Of a stretch of 64,000 nucleotides of DNA, positions 7,979 to 16,924 are shown in pieces. How positions within the stretch are numbered: position 1 is the stretch's first letter; every line of letters starts with the position of its first letter. The position numbers and the translations under genes were made by a program. The notes under the pieces were generated by a model, which worked only from the letters and a program-made list of their open reading frames with translations, had not been told where the DNA came from and did no database searches. This stretch comes from a virus. Location: the IMG/VR virus record IMGVR_UViG_3300022602_000075, positions 1-64,000 of that record. One strand, 5' to 3'.

Positions 7979-9583
7979 TTAAGATTTCCACACATATACA
8001 TTATTGCCACAGTCCCATATTCTATCATAACCGCTATTTGCCATGTTTTGCCGCTCTGATAATTCTTGATCGTATTTAAGCAATCGTTTTTTTAATTTAT
8101 GTTTTTGAAAATGCTGGCGACTATAGATTTTCACATAGTCAAGCGTATAACGATATCCGGGCTTAGTTGTTCCTGTGTGCGTAAATCCTAATTTGGTGTA
8201 TACATTTCCAGTAGCGTAAGAGCGGTCGGCATAGGACAATACACTATTTGGATTTTGTGTTGAGATAAAATATTTAAATAATTTGCTGGCCCCTCCCACT
8301 ACAGTATGCCCCAAAATAGTTGAAAACCTTAGCAATTCCCACTGCGCTTTATTTCCAAATCTGCACCTTCCAAAACTCATCGCACTCATTAATTTTGAAT
8401 TTGAATCAAAAAGTCCGATATTTACTGTATTTCCTCCGCAATTGCCTTGCAAATGAGTAGCGTCAAAAAAGTCATTTGCTGTTTTTCTTTCTATAACCTT
8501 AACAGTAGTATCTCTCGCAAAGACTCGCGCTGCTATCCCCATCTTCACACTCAGCAAGGATTCAATTATTGGACGTTTATCATTCCAATCATGCTCCCAG
8601 ATGTGCAACAATTGTATAGATTGGTTACTACAGTCAATAGTTTTTTGTACATGATACTCCTTCCCACGACCCCGTGACTCGCTATGCCAATACGTACCGT
8701 TACACTCTATTGCCAAGTTTAATTTAGGTAAATATATGTCTAATTGACGGTTAGTAAGGACCGACCAATCTGATTGTATGATATCTTCTGAAGAGTAAGT
8801 AGATTTGACATAATCTACGACTGATTGTTCAAAGTAATTTGTCTTGAACGTTGGTAAAACTAACCCTAATTCGTTAACTTTACTATATATTGGGTAACGT
8901 GATATCCCATACCTAGAGGCTAGCTCAGACACCGGCGCTGTCATTATTTCTGTTTTAAAAATTTCATCGTCGGTCATAAACAACAATGCTTCGGGAGAAT
9001 AATGATTTTTTATCCAAGTTTCTGCTTGTTTGGTTCTGATAGTTTTTACCTTAGCAGGGTTATCAACGCCGTACTTATCCACGAATGCCTGCTTCATCCT
9101 TGCTTTCCCCGTTGCTGACTGAGTAGGATATGCAGCACCAAAAGTAATGTTATTGGCATCAGTTACTCTATTGGTAAATTCTTCCGTTTTGCTGTAATGA
9201 TCTACTCCATACCTTTTACGAGAAGTATTTTTAATTTTATCACTCCAATCGGCTTCTTGTGAATGCCACTCAGGCAATCCCTTGCTAACTCTATCTAGTT
9301 TTTTTGTCGCAACGGTGTATTTTGCTGTACACTTTTTGCTGCAATACTGACGATACCTTCGCAAGTCGTCATGCCAAGAAAGACTATTCCCACATTCACA
9401 TGTGGGAATATCACAGCAGTTTTTTTCTGCATGGAATAATATTTGTCTAGGCTTAACTGATTTGATTTTATCACTGACTGTGCAATAGATATCGCTAAAA
9501 TTAGAATTTAACAAATCATTATATAGCAATCTCTTTTGCAACTTAAATGCGATTATCTCATCTGTGATTGTATTGCCCGACAT
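7979..9583 (-). CDS. large Vsr-like homing endonuclease with GNAT-like C-terminus
   Basis: 534 residues. An N-terminal cysteine cluster (C56, C57, C62, C64, C81, C85) could bind zinc. Short repeats KRYGVDHY and KYGVDNP (124-130, 170-176), common in phage homing endonucleases, follow, then a helix-turn-helix-like part (217-240). The nuclease domain has RQLDIYLPKLNLAIECNGTY with WH (D282, E293, H300) and LLHIWEHDW, as in the Vsr-like/EDxHD group. The C-terminal 150 residues (LFDSNSKLMSAMSFG to YTKLGF) resemble a GNAT-like module often seen at this place. It is free-standing between gp47 and gp55. It shares its nuclease type with the gene nested in the terminase intein. Confidence 0.8.
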   Translation of the reverse strand: MSGNTITDEIIAFKLQKRLLYNDLLNSNFSDIYCTVSDKIKSVKPRQILFHAEKNCCDIPTCECGNSLSWHDDLRRYRQYCSKKCTAKYTVATKKLDRVSKGLPEWHSQEADWSDKIKNTSRKRYGVDHYSKTEEFTNRVTDANNITFGAAYPTQSATGKARMKQAFVDKYGVDNPAKVKTIRTKQAETWIKNHYSPEALLFMTDDEIFKTEIMTAPVSELASRYGISRYPIYSKVNELGLVLPTFKTNYFEQSVVDYVKSTYSSEDIIQSDWSVLTNRQLDIYLPKLNLAIECNGTYWHSESRGRGKEYHVQKTIDCSNQSIQLLHIWEHDWNDKRPIIESLLSVKMGIAARVFARDTTVKVIERKTANDFFDATHLQGNCGGNTVNIGLFDSNSKLMSAMSFGRCRFGNKAQWELLRFSTILGHTVVGGASKLFKYFISTQNPNSVLSYADRSYATGNVYTKLGFTHTGTTKPGYRYTLDYVKIYSRQHFQKHKLKKRLLKYDQELSERQNMANSGYDRIWDCGNNVYVWKS

Positions 9584-9597
9584 TATATTCTCTCTGT

Positions 9598-10488
9598 TTA
9601 TTCATCAGAGGAAATCTTCATATCGCGCATTTGCCTAGTGAAACTTGGAGTTAAGTTATTCATTTCAAGAATGTCATCGCGTATATTTTGATTTCTCTTT
9701 TCTGTATTTAGCACACGACAGAAAGAATTGGTGATAGCCGCTGTGTAATAAGCAAATGGATTAGAAGACCTGGCTTCATTGAATCTTAACCCAACATAAG
9801 TTAATTGCAGAATGGCTGAGTTACGCATTTCATCGTTGTAAGTGTAACCTCTCCAGTTAAATTTCATTGCGTACTTTTCGCAAAGCATGATATACATACG
9901 GGCTAACTTATCGGTGATCTGTCCGTGATCTTTAGAGAACTCTCCAGTCTTTACGCCGCCCCGCCAATGAGATTTACCTACGCAGTATGGATCGCCGTTT
10001 TCGTCAATTTTAAAATGCTGAAATGGTGGGAAGTTTACTTTGACATGAACCATGTCATCTACTGCATCTTTAGTGCTTGGATCTTCCAAATCATCAAATA
10101 GATTTTCTTCACTATCTTCAAATTCAAAAATATCTTTGGCTGTTTTCTTTTTGACTACTTTTCTGGGCTGCTTAGCAGCAACAGGTACATGATCCCAAGT
10201 CATTACTCGGAAAATCAAATCAGTAGTAGGGATATCTTTGTGGGTTAGTTTTTCGTCTTTACCTACAGAAAGCCTAGTAGCCCTAAGTTCTTTGGCTTCT
10301 TTGATCTTACTAGCCTTGCACATTGCTTTTAGTGCAGAGTCTAGATTGTCGCTAGAAGTATCTATGATTAGGTCATAGACGTTGTATTCTTGTTTGGTAA
10401 AGCAGCAATATGAAGTTTTGCTGGCGTGAATTTCTTTTAAAATGTCTTTATTGTTTAGATAATTGACAGGTTTCTTTGCTATAGACAT
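9598..10488 (-). CDS. 55: gp55-type late-transcription sigma factor
   Basis: 296 residues from the ATG at 10486-10488, which follows AAGGA; an upstream ATG at 10515 lacks a site and would add nine residues. The N-terminal NYLNNKDIL resembles T4 gp55 (YNYVNNKELL). The C-terminal third (YAMKFNWRGYTYNDEMRNS, then NPFAYYTAAITNSFCRVLN) is the sigma region 2-like core that reads the TATAAATA box in T4. It is larger than T4 gp55 (185) because of an acidic/basic middle insertion (about 75-165). Many ATAAATA boxes in this window are its likely targets. A sigma70 promoter lies just upstream. Confidence 0.9.
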   Translation of the reverse strand: MSIAKKPVNYLNNKDILKEIHASKTSYCCFTKQEYNVYDLIIDTSSDNLDSALKAMCKASKIKEAKELRATRLSVGKDEKLTHKDIPTTDLIFRVMTWDHVPVAAKQPRKVVKKKTAKDIFEFEDSEENLFDDLEDPSTKDAVDDMVHVKVNFPPFQHFKIDENGDPYCVGKSHWRGGVKTGEFSKDHGQITDKLARMYIMLCEKYAMKFNWRGYTYNDEMRNSAILQLTYVGLRFNEARSSNPFAYYTAAITNSFCRVLNTEKRNQNIRDDILEMNNLTPSFTRQMRDMKISSDE

Positions 10489-10514
10489 AATTTCCTTGTT
10501 ATTGTGATAAAACA

Positions 10515-10543
10515 ATATTACACGACATGTTGGATAATGTCAA
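10515..10543 (-). promoter_or_regulatory. sigma70 promoter for gp55
   Basis: On the minus strand TTGACA (10543-10538), a 17-bp spacer and TAATAT (10520-10515), a near-consensus host promoter about 25 bp before the gp55 start codon. It means the late sigma factor itself is made by host polymerase before late transcription. Confidence 0.8.
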
Positions 10544-10576
10544 TAAGTTATTGATTAAATTGGGGGTTTTTTGAAC

Positions 10577-10584
10577 GATAAATA
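10577..10584 (+). promoter_or_regulatory. late promoter GATAAATA of the baseplate operon
   Basis: GATAAATA lies 43 nt before the ATG at 10628, so this transcript has a leader. The leader holds a small stem (AGACA/TGTCT, 10590-10608) and an AGAGAA stretch as a weak ribosome site. Confidence 0.7.
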
Positions 10585-10627
10585 TACGAAGACAGTCTAT
10601 TTATGTCTGGAAAAAGAGAACTAACAT

Positions 10628-11998
10628 ATGGCAACAGGGTCGGCTACAAAAACTACTAATAGCGGTTGGACAGTAACAACAGTTTATGATACAGCCACAT
10701 CACAAGGGGTAATGACTTTTACTGGGCCAAATGGAGAAGTCGTTACTTATACTTCCGGTGCTGGTCAGGGCACCATCGAAAGTGCCTTTCAGGCTGCAGG
10801 AATACCGATACCTAATGGACTTGCCCTTACAGGATTGTCTACGCTTACGGCTGCTAGATTTTATGCAAACCAGGCAGCACAAGCCGGGGCATCCGAATCA
10901 GCGGCTACCCCGGTTTCGCCTGTTGCAGACACTACAGCAAATGCAGCACAGACAACCGCGGTAACTGATTCAGGCGCAAACGCCACTCCAACCCAAGGAA
11001 CGACACCAGAAACTCCGCCGGCTGACACGCTACAAGAAGTGCAGGTAACGGCACAACCTGTTCCAACTCAAGGAACAGAACCTCTTCCCGTACCGTCTGG
11101 TGATTTAGGAGAAATTGTTGTAACAGCACCCCGAGATACAGGTGAAGACACTGATAGTTCTTCCGATTCAGAAAGTGACGGAATTAGCGGAGATGAACTT
11201 AGCGCCCAAGAACAGGCTGCACTACAAGAGGCTACTAATTTTGCATTAGGTAGAGATTGGAGAGTAAGATTAGCATTGGCTCCGGGATCTAATTATCTTT
11301 ACAACGCTAACCCTCCAGGAATATTGGGCCCCTTAAAAGCCACACAAGGTGTTATATTTCCGTACACTCCAGATATTCAGGTTGCGTATACAAGCAACTA
11401 CGAATCGCTTGCCCTTACGCACAGTAACTACAAGATATTTCAATACCAAAGCAGCGGAGTAGATCAGGTAACAATCTCATGTCCATTTACTGCTCAAGAT
11501 ACTAGCGAAGCACTTTATCTTTTAGCAGTAATACATTTTTTCAGAACTGCAACAAAGATGTTTTATGGTCAAGATCAAGATCCTGTTTCAGGTCTACCCC
11601 CTCCTTTGTGCTATCTGTACGGTTTAGGAGCATTTCAATTTGACAATCACCCGCTAGTAATTAGCAACTTTACTTATTCTCTACCCAACGAAGTAGACTA
11701 TATAAGAGTAAGTACAAACACTGTTCAACCTGGTGTAGGAACTACTGGTAGTAATTTTCCTACTAGTTTACCTGAACTAATACAACAAACTCGTTTAGGA
11801 AGTATAGCACCGGGGGGCACGGTACAACCTGTTGATTTTGGGATACCTAGTACCGGAACTGTTCCTGCTACTTATGTACCAACTATGATGACCATGTCAA
11901 TTACTTGCTACCCAATCGTAAGCAGAAATGACATTAGTAATAACTTTAGCGTTAAGAAATATGCAACCGGTGAACTGACAACTAGAGGATTTTGGTAA
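10628..11998 (+). CDS. baseplate / tail-tube junction protein (gp48-like)
   Basis: 456 residues. The first about 190 are low-complexity (Ala, Thr, Gln, acidic) and look like a linker. The second half is a compact domain beginning GRDWRVRLALAPGSNYLY, with QDTSEALYLLAVIHFFRT and LYGLGAFQFDNHPLVISNF, and ends with a beta-rich tail (TMMTMSITCYPIV). This layout recalls T4 gp48, which caps the baseplate and starts the tail tube: a similar helical stretch is followed by a beta-rich C-terminus. It is the first gene of the operon and overlaps gp53 by one base. Structural role fairly sure, exact counterpart uncertain. Confidence 0.5.
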   Translation: MATGSATKTTNSGWTVTTVYDTATSQGVMTFTGPNGEVVTYTSGAGQGTIESAFQAAGIPIPNGLALTGLSTLTAARFYANQAAQAGASESAATPVSPVADTTANAAQTTAVTDSGANATPTQGTTPETPPADTLQEVQVTAQPVPTQGTEPLPVPSGDLGEIVVTAPRDTGEDTDSSSDSESDGISGDELSAQEQAALQEATNFALGRDWRVRLALAPGSNYLYNANPPGILGPLKATQGVIFPYTPDIQVAYTSNYESLALTHSNYKIFQYQSSGVDQVTISCPFTAQDTSEALYLLAVIHFFRTATKMFYGQDQDPVSGLPPPLCYLYGLGAFQFDNHPLVISNFTYSLPNEVDYIRVSTNTVQPGVGTTGSNFPTSLPELIQQTRLGSIAPGGTVQPVDFGIPSTGTVPATYVPTMMTMSITCYPIVSRNDISNNFSVKKYATGELTTRGFW

Positions 11999-12312
11999 TG
12001 TCGAATCAAGCAATATATCCTGCTTCAAGCAGTTATTACAGCACTGATATTTTTAACAACAAGTTTTTGGATATCATGCAGTATCGTCCAATACCTAGTT
12101 TAAATTCGGACATTTATTATATTATACCCCCTGTATATCAGTATAGACCTGATTTACTAGCATATGACTTATATCAAGATCCTCGTTTGTGGTGGGTCTT
12201 TGCACAACGAAATCCAAACAGACTAGGGCCTGATCCTTATTTTAATTTCGTAGCCGGGCTAGGAATATACGTGCCACAATTGGCAACTTTAAAACAGACT
12301 TTAGGTATCTAA
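11998..12312 (+). CDS. 53: gp53-type baseplate wedge protein
   Basis: 104 residues from the ATG at 11998, which overlaps the previous stop (TAATG); a TTG two codons earlier is less likely. The core VYQYRPDLLAYDLYQDPRLW, then WVFAQRNPN and a final GIYVPQLATLK follow the known gp53 pattern (RPDLLA, WWVF, RNP). In T4 gp53 (196 residues) joins wedges around the hub; this version is short. It is coupled to the gene before it and 3 nt from the next. Confidence 0.85.
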   Translation: MSNQAIYPASSSYYSTDIFNNKFLDIMQYRPIPSLNSDIYYIIPPVYQYRPDLLAYDLYQDPRLWWVFAQRNPNRLGPDPYFNFVAGLGIYVPQLATLKQTLGI

Positions 12313-12315
12313 TTC

Positions 12316-15300
12316 GTGACTACTGTTACTAATCCAATGACGACCACCATTGATTTAGGTGAAGGTAAGACAGCCTATGTTACTACCGAACTTGATCCCA
12401 ATACTGGTTCATACACAACTACTGTAAATATCCCTGCATTTGGAGTTAGTTATCAAGGAACTCCCCAAAGTGTAATGAACCAACTGTCAAACTTGAATAA
12501 TCAATTAGTTGAGAATAATGAAATCGAACCCAGCGGTGATGTAAACATTAACCTATCAACGGTAGTTCCTCAAGCAATAACAAGTCAACAATTTAATATT
12601 GGAAAATTAGTCAACGCTCCCAATACTGACGCTGCTACCCCTGTACCCGCTCCTGATATTCCAACTACAACGGGAAATTATAGTACTTCAACTACTACGA
12701 CTACAACGACTACCGCGCATACAGGTGGCGGCTCTGTTATAACTTCAGTCAATCCTGACGGCACTATAACAAAAACTGTAGTGCCTGGTCAAAACAGCAC
12801 AGTTACAACAACTACAACAGAGAGTGCTAATCCCGATTCATCTCCGCAACCTCTGCCAGCAGTAAACACGCCCGCACAGCAAGTAGCACCCGGATTGCAA
12901 ACAACTCAAGAAAACACACCACAAATAACGGGCAGTGCTGATGAAGATCGTAATGCACAAAACGCTGCTGCTTCTAATCAACAATCGGGAGTGGTAGTTA
13001 ATAATTCAGGGAATAATCCTTCAACAAGCCCGGCTAGTGCAACATCTGCTAGTAGTCCCGGGGCTACTACACAATCAACTTCATCCAGTGGTGCAGTTGG
13101 TGGATTAAATGCACCGGGTGCTAGAGTAGAAAACCCATTATCTAGTTTGGCTAGTTATAATTATATAATCAGTTTATATACTATGTCTCCTGCAGCCCAC
13201 GATGCTTGGGTACAATCGGGCAAAAAAGACCCCGCTGCATTGGGCGGAGCACAAATGGGACAAGTAGCAAATGGTGTGTACCTAATATGTCAAAGCGGTG
13301 GAATTAACAACACTACTACGCAGCGCGCACCGGGATTTGAACTAGATTACTATATTGATAATTTAAAATGCACTAGTCTTATCAATGCCAAAGCATCGGG
13401 CGGTGATTACTTCAATATAGAATTCTCTTTTACTATCACAGAACCATATGGATTTTCTTTTATAACAAATCTAAGAAAAGCACAGTCTATATTATATAAT
13501 TCACCGCAAACTACCGCATCAGGATCATCAAGCACAAATGCTGCTGGGCCACCTGCAAATCCTCTTAAAGGAATGTATATTTTAGGCATTAAATTTTTAG
13601 GATGGAATTTAGATGGTAGCCAGGCTACGGGACAAGAGCAATTTACAGGTGGAACGCTAGATGAAAATGGCACACAAAATGGGTTGTTTCAACAGTATTA
13701 CGATATTCAAATAACCGGTTGCACATTTAAACTAGACGGCAGACCTGTAGTTTATAATATTACCGCAGTTCCCCTGAACACAGGTGCAGGATTAGGAACA
13801 AAGAGGGCTACGATAGATACACCAATCAGTATTGAAGGTGGTACTGTAGATAGCGCATTTAACGGACCAACTGGCATAATAACTCAAATGAACAATAACG
13901 AAGCTAACCTGGTAAAAACTGGTAAAGCGCAATATGCAAACACATATGAATTAACTTATTTAGGGCCAGACGTAGATTTGATAAAAAATGCAACCATAGT
14001 ATCAGCCGCTGACGTAGACAAATACAAATGGGCTAACGCAGATGTGAAAAAGCCCAGTGATTCAAATGACGCTACCGCACAAAAGTCCCCACCTAACAAT
14101 ACTACTAGAACAGTATCGATTGGTGCCGGCACCAATATATCTGCCGCCATAGGTAGTATTATAAAACAAAGTTCTTATTTGACTAGTGCATTAAATGCTG
14201 TTTATACAACTAGTCTTGAGCCTACCAGTCAAGGTAGTCCTGAAGCACAGACTAACGATAAACCTAAAAAAATTGCTTGGTACAACTTATCTGTAGAAAC
14301 TACACAGGCTAAATGGGATATTACTAGAGGAGACTGGGTATATCATATAAGTTATGTTATAACGACATATGATACTCCTTCTATTCAAACACCTTATGCT
14401 AGTGATGCTGGAGAATATCTAGGCCCGTACAAGAGATATGACTATTGGTTTACTGGACAAAATAAAGAAGTTATGGGATTGAGTTTTAACTATGATACTT
14501 CTTACTTTTTAGGTACTCAAGACGCTTCTACGACACCTAACAATTCGGCTTCACAAAACAACAACGCACCTTACGCACCTAATAAACCGGCTGGTGGAAG
14601 CAATCAGGCTAGACTTGGATTAGGTATGATAGCACAGAATTCATATACAACATATTTGTACGATCCCCAAGCATATCAGAGCGTACAAATGAAAATAATG
14701 GGAGATCCAGATTATCTAGTAACTTTGTCTCCACCCCCGCCAAATGCGGCAGAAGTTTATAATAAATTCTACGGTCCCGGAAAAACAATAAATCCAAAAA
14801 GCAGTCAGTGTTTCATAGAAGTTAACTTCTTAGAAGCAACAGACTACGATAATAACACTGGTGTGTTAAATCTAAACGATCAAATATTCTTTGGATTAGG
14901 CTCTCCTAGTTCAGGAGTTACCCCTAAAGGAATCATATTCATGGTAATACAAGTTGACAACGATTTTGTAGGCGGTAAGTTCACACAAACAATTACAATG
15001 AATGGCACGCCTTGGCCTAACATATCAAATCAGCCTAATCCTAATATACCTAGACCAGGCACTGCTCCTAGTAATTCCGGGAACACTAGCAGTTCTGGCA
15101 CAAGCACTGGATCAGGCCCTACACCCGGTAACAATAACGCAACTGCACAATATACCGGATTACGAGGATCGGCGTATACTCCCGACGAAGCAGCGAATGC
15201 TGCGGCTTGGGCAGCAGCAACTAAAGCAGAATATTTGGCAAGTTTAAAAGCAGGCTCTGGTAACGGAAGCACCACACCTACACCAAAGACTACCCCAACC

Positions 15301-15411
15301 GGGCCTCAAGGTCAACAAGTGGCAGACGGAGACGCAAATCCAAATCCAGGTGGAACAACTACTGCATCAGGACAGCCTGCAGTCCCGCAATATATAAATT
15401 CAAGAGCATAA
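12316..15411 (+). CDS. large Thr/Ser-rich baseplate-region structural protein, family not recognised
   Basis: 1031 residues from GTG at 12316 (AGG upstream; an ATG at 12337 is an alternative). Residues 1-275 are Thr/Ser/Asn/Gln-rich. A structured core starts near 278 (NPLSSLASYNYIISLYT) and has FELDYYIDNLKCTSLI and IEFSFTITEPYGFSFI, which looks beta-rich, with a second similar stretch near 650-850. The last 110 residues are again Pro/Thr/Gly-rich. It lies between gp53 and gp5 and so is likely part of the hub or wedge. I have seen similar proteins annotated only as virion structural. No catalytic motif seen. Confidence 0.5.
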   Translation: MTTVTNPMTTTIDLGEGKTAYVTTELDPNTGSYTTTVNIPAFGVSYQGTPQSVMNQLSNLNNQLVENNEIEPSGDVNINLSTVVPQAITSQQFNIGKLVNAPNTDAATPVPAPDIPTTTGNYSTSTTTTTTTTAHTGGGSVITSVNPDGTITKTVVPGQNSTVTTTTTESANPDSSPQPLPAVNTPAQQVAPGLQTTQENTPQITGSADEDRNAQNAAASNQQSGVVVNNSGNNPSTSPASATSASSPGATTQSTSSSGAVGGLNAPGARVENPLSSLASYNYIISLYTMSPAAHDAWVQSGKKDPAALGGAQMGQVANGVYLICQSGGINNTTTQRAPGFELDYYIDNLKCTSLINAKASGGDYFNIEFSFTITEPYGFSFITNLRKAQSILYNSPQTTASGSSSTNAAGPPANPLKGMYILGIKFLGWNLDGSQATGQEQFTGGTLDENGTQNGLFQQYYDIQITGCTFKLDGRPVVYNITAVPLNTGAGLGTKRATIDTPISIEGGTVDSAFNGPTGIITQMNNNEANLVKTGKAQYANTYELTYLGPDVDLIKNATIVSAADVDKYKWANADVKKPSDSNDATAQKSPPNNTTRTVSIGAGTNISAAIGSIIKQSSYLTSALNAVYTTSLEPTSQGSPEAQTNDKPKKIAWYNLSVETTQAKWDITRGDWVYHISYVITTYDTPSIQTPYASDAGEYLGPYKRYDYWFTGQNKEVMGLSFNYDTSYFLGTQDASTTPNNSASQNNNAPYAPNKPAGGSNQARLGLGMIAQNSYTTYLYDPQAYQSVQMKIMGDPDYLVTLSPPPPNAAEVYNKFYGPGKTINPKSSQCFIEVNFLEATDYDNNTGVLNLNDQIFFGLGSPSSGVTPKGIIFMVIQVDNDFVGGKFTQTITMNGTPWPNISNQPNPNIPRPGTAPSNSGNTSSSGTSTGSGPTPGNNNATAQYTGLRGSAYTPDEAANAAAWAAATKAEYLASLKAGSGNGSTTPTPKTTPTGPQGQQVADGDANPNPGGTTTASGQPAVPQYINSRA

Positions 15412-15412
15412 T

Positions 15413-16924
15413 ATGTTAGACAATACCTCCAATCCCAGAAGCATACCTAAAGCATACAAGATAGACTCAGGAGGTGCTGCAACAGTACCTGTACCTGTAT
15501 TTGCAGTAGTAAAAGATAACATTGATCCAACTCGTTCAGGAAGAATTCGTGTTTACATTTCTGGTATCACAGTAAAGCCACCTGAAGATCCTAGCAGTTG
15601 GACTACTGTATCTTTTTTAAGTCCTTATTTTGGTAGTGTACAAGGTGACTCTAATAACACAGGTTACGGCACGTTTAAAGGCAACCCAAGTTCTTATGGC
15701 ATGTGGATGGCTCCGCCTGATATAGGTTCTACAGTACTGTGCATTTTTGCTAATGGTGATCTTAACTATGGATTTTATGTAGGAGCAGTCCCTAACGCTG
15801 ACGCCTTACAAATGATTCCTGCAATTGGAGCAGTTGATAATGTAGTTCCTAATCAAGGTGAAGCGCAAAGTTATGGTGGAGCAACTAGACTGCCTGTAAC
15901 TAATATAAATTCTAACAACACAAACTTAGCAGATAGTCCAGATTTTTTAAGCGCACCTAAACCAGTTCATAGTTATTCAGCAGCAGTTATGTTTCAACAG
16001 GGCGTGCTTAGAGATCCAGTTAGAGGTCCTATATCATCTAGTGCGAATAGAGAAACTCCTAGTAGAGTAGGTTGGGGAGTTAGCACTCCAGGAAGACCTA
16101 TATACCAAGGTGGTTATGATGATACTTCTGTTGCTGCAAATTTAGATGCTAGTAAAGGTGAAAAACTACAAGTAGTTTCTCGCCGAGGTGGCCATACAAT
16201 CGTAATGGATGATGGTGACTTGATTGGTAGAGATCAACTTATCAGAATAAGAACTGCTTTAGGTCATCAAATTACAATGAGTGATGACGGACAGACTTTA
16301 TTGATACTTCACTCAAATGGTCAATCATATATTGAATTAGGTAAAGAAGGCACAGTCGATATCTACTCTACTAATTCATTTAATGTAAGAACACAAGGTG
16401 ATCTTAATTTACACGCAGACAATAATATTAATATTCATGCTATGAAAACGCTTAATATACAAGCAAAGGCTATGAATCTTAATTCTGAAACTACATATAA
16501 TCAGCGAGTGGGTTCTGATTACGCAGTAAGCGCGGCAGGCAAATTTACTGTATTAGCAGGTGGAGCATTAAGTATAGGAGCAGGTGGCGATGGATCATTT
16601 GCTGCTGGCGGGATAGCATATATCAACGGCAGCAAAGTAAATTTAAACACTGGACAAACAGGAACTCAACCTCAAGCAGTCAAGCCTATACCTATAGTAG
16701 CACAGACAGACACGCTACACGATGCAACAAAGGGTTTCATAGCAGCACCTGCAAAATTACTGACTATCGTTTCACGCGCTCCTGCTCATATGCCTTGGGC
16801 TAATGCAGGTCAGGGTGTAAATGTAAAGGTTAAATTAAGCGCATCAAGTCAGTTGCCCTCTGCTCCCTCTACAGCATTAAATAATGTTAATAATACTGCC
16901 TCTTCAAATGGTACTGGAGTATAA
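15413..16924 (+). CDS. 5: gp5-type central spike / hub protein without lysozyme domain
   Basis: 503 residues. The N-terminal 150 form an OB-fold-like part (VVKDNIDPTRSGRIRVYI, later MAPPDIGSTVLCIF), the usual start of gp5/VgrG proteins. The C-terminal part has short beta repeats such as GDLNLHADNNINIHAMKTL and NIQAKAMNL, typical of the triple beta-helix spike. T4 gp5 has a lysozyme domain between these parts; none is visible here, so cell-wall digestion must come from elsewhere. It follows the previous stop with a 1-nt gap and leads directly into the next gene. Confidence 0.85.
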   Translation: MLDNTSNPRSIPKAYKIDSGGAATVPVPVFAVVKDNIDPTRSGRIRVYISGITVKPPEDPSSWTTVSFLSPYFGSVQGDSNNTGYGTFKGNPSSYGMWMAPPDIGSTVLCIFANGDLNYGFYVGAVPNADALQMIPAIGAVDNVVPNQGEAQSYGGATRLPVTNINSNNTNLADSPDFLSAPKPVHSYSAAVMFQQGVLRDPVRGPISSSANRETPSRVGWGVSTPGRPIYQGGYDDTSVAANLDASKGEKLQVVSRRGGHTIVMDDGDLIGRDQLIRIRTALGHQITMSDDGQTLLILHSNGQSYIELGKEGTVDIYSTNSFNVRTQGDLNLHADNNINIHAMKTLNIQAKAMNLNSETTYNQRVGSDYAVSAAGKFTVLAGGALSIGAGGDGSFAAGGIAYINGSKVNLNTGQTGTQPQAVKPIPIVAQTDTLHDATKGFIAAPAKLLTIVSRAPAHMPWANAGQGVNVKVKLSASSQLPSAPSTALNNVNNTASSNGTGV

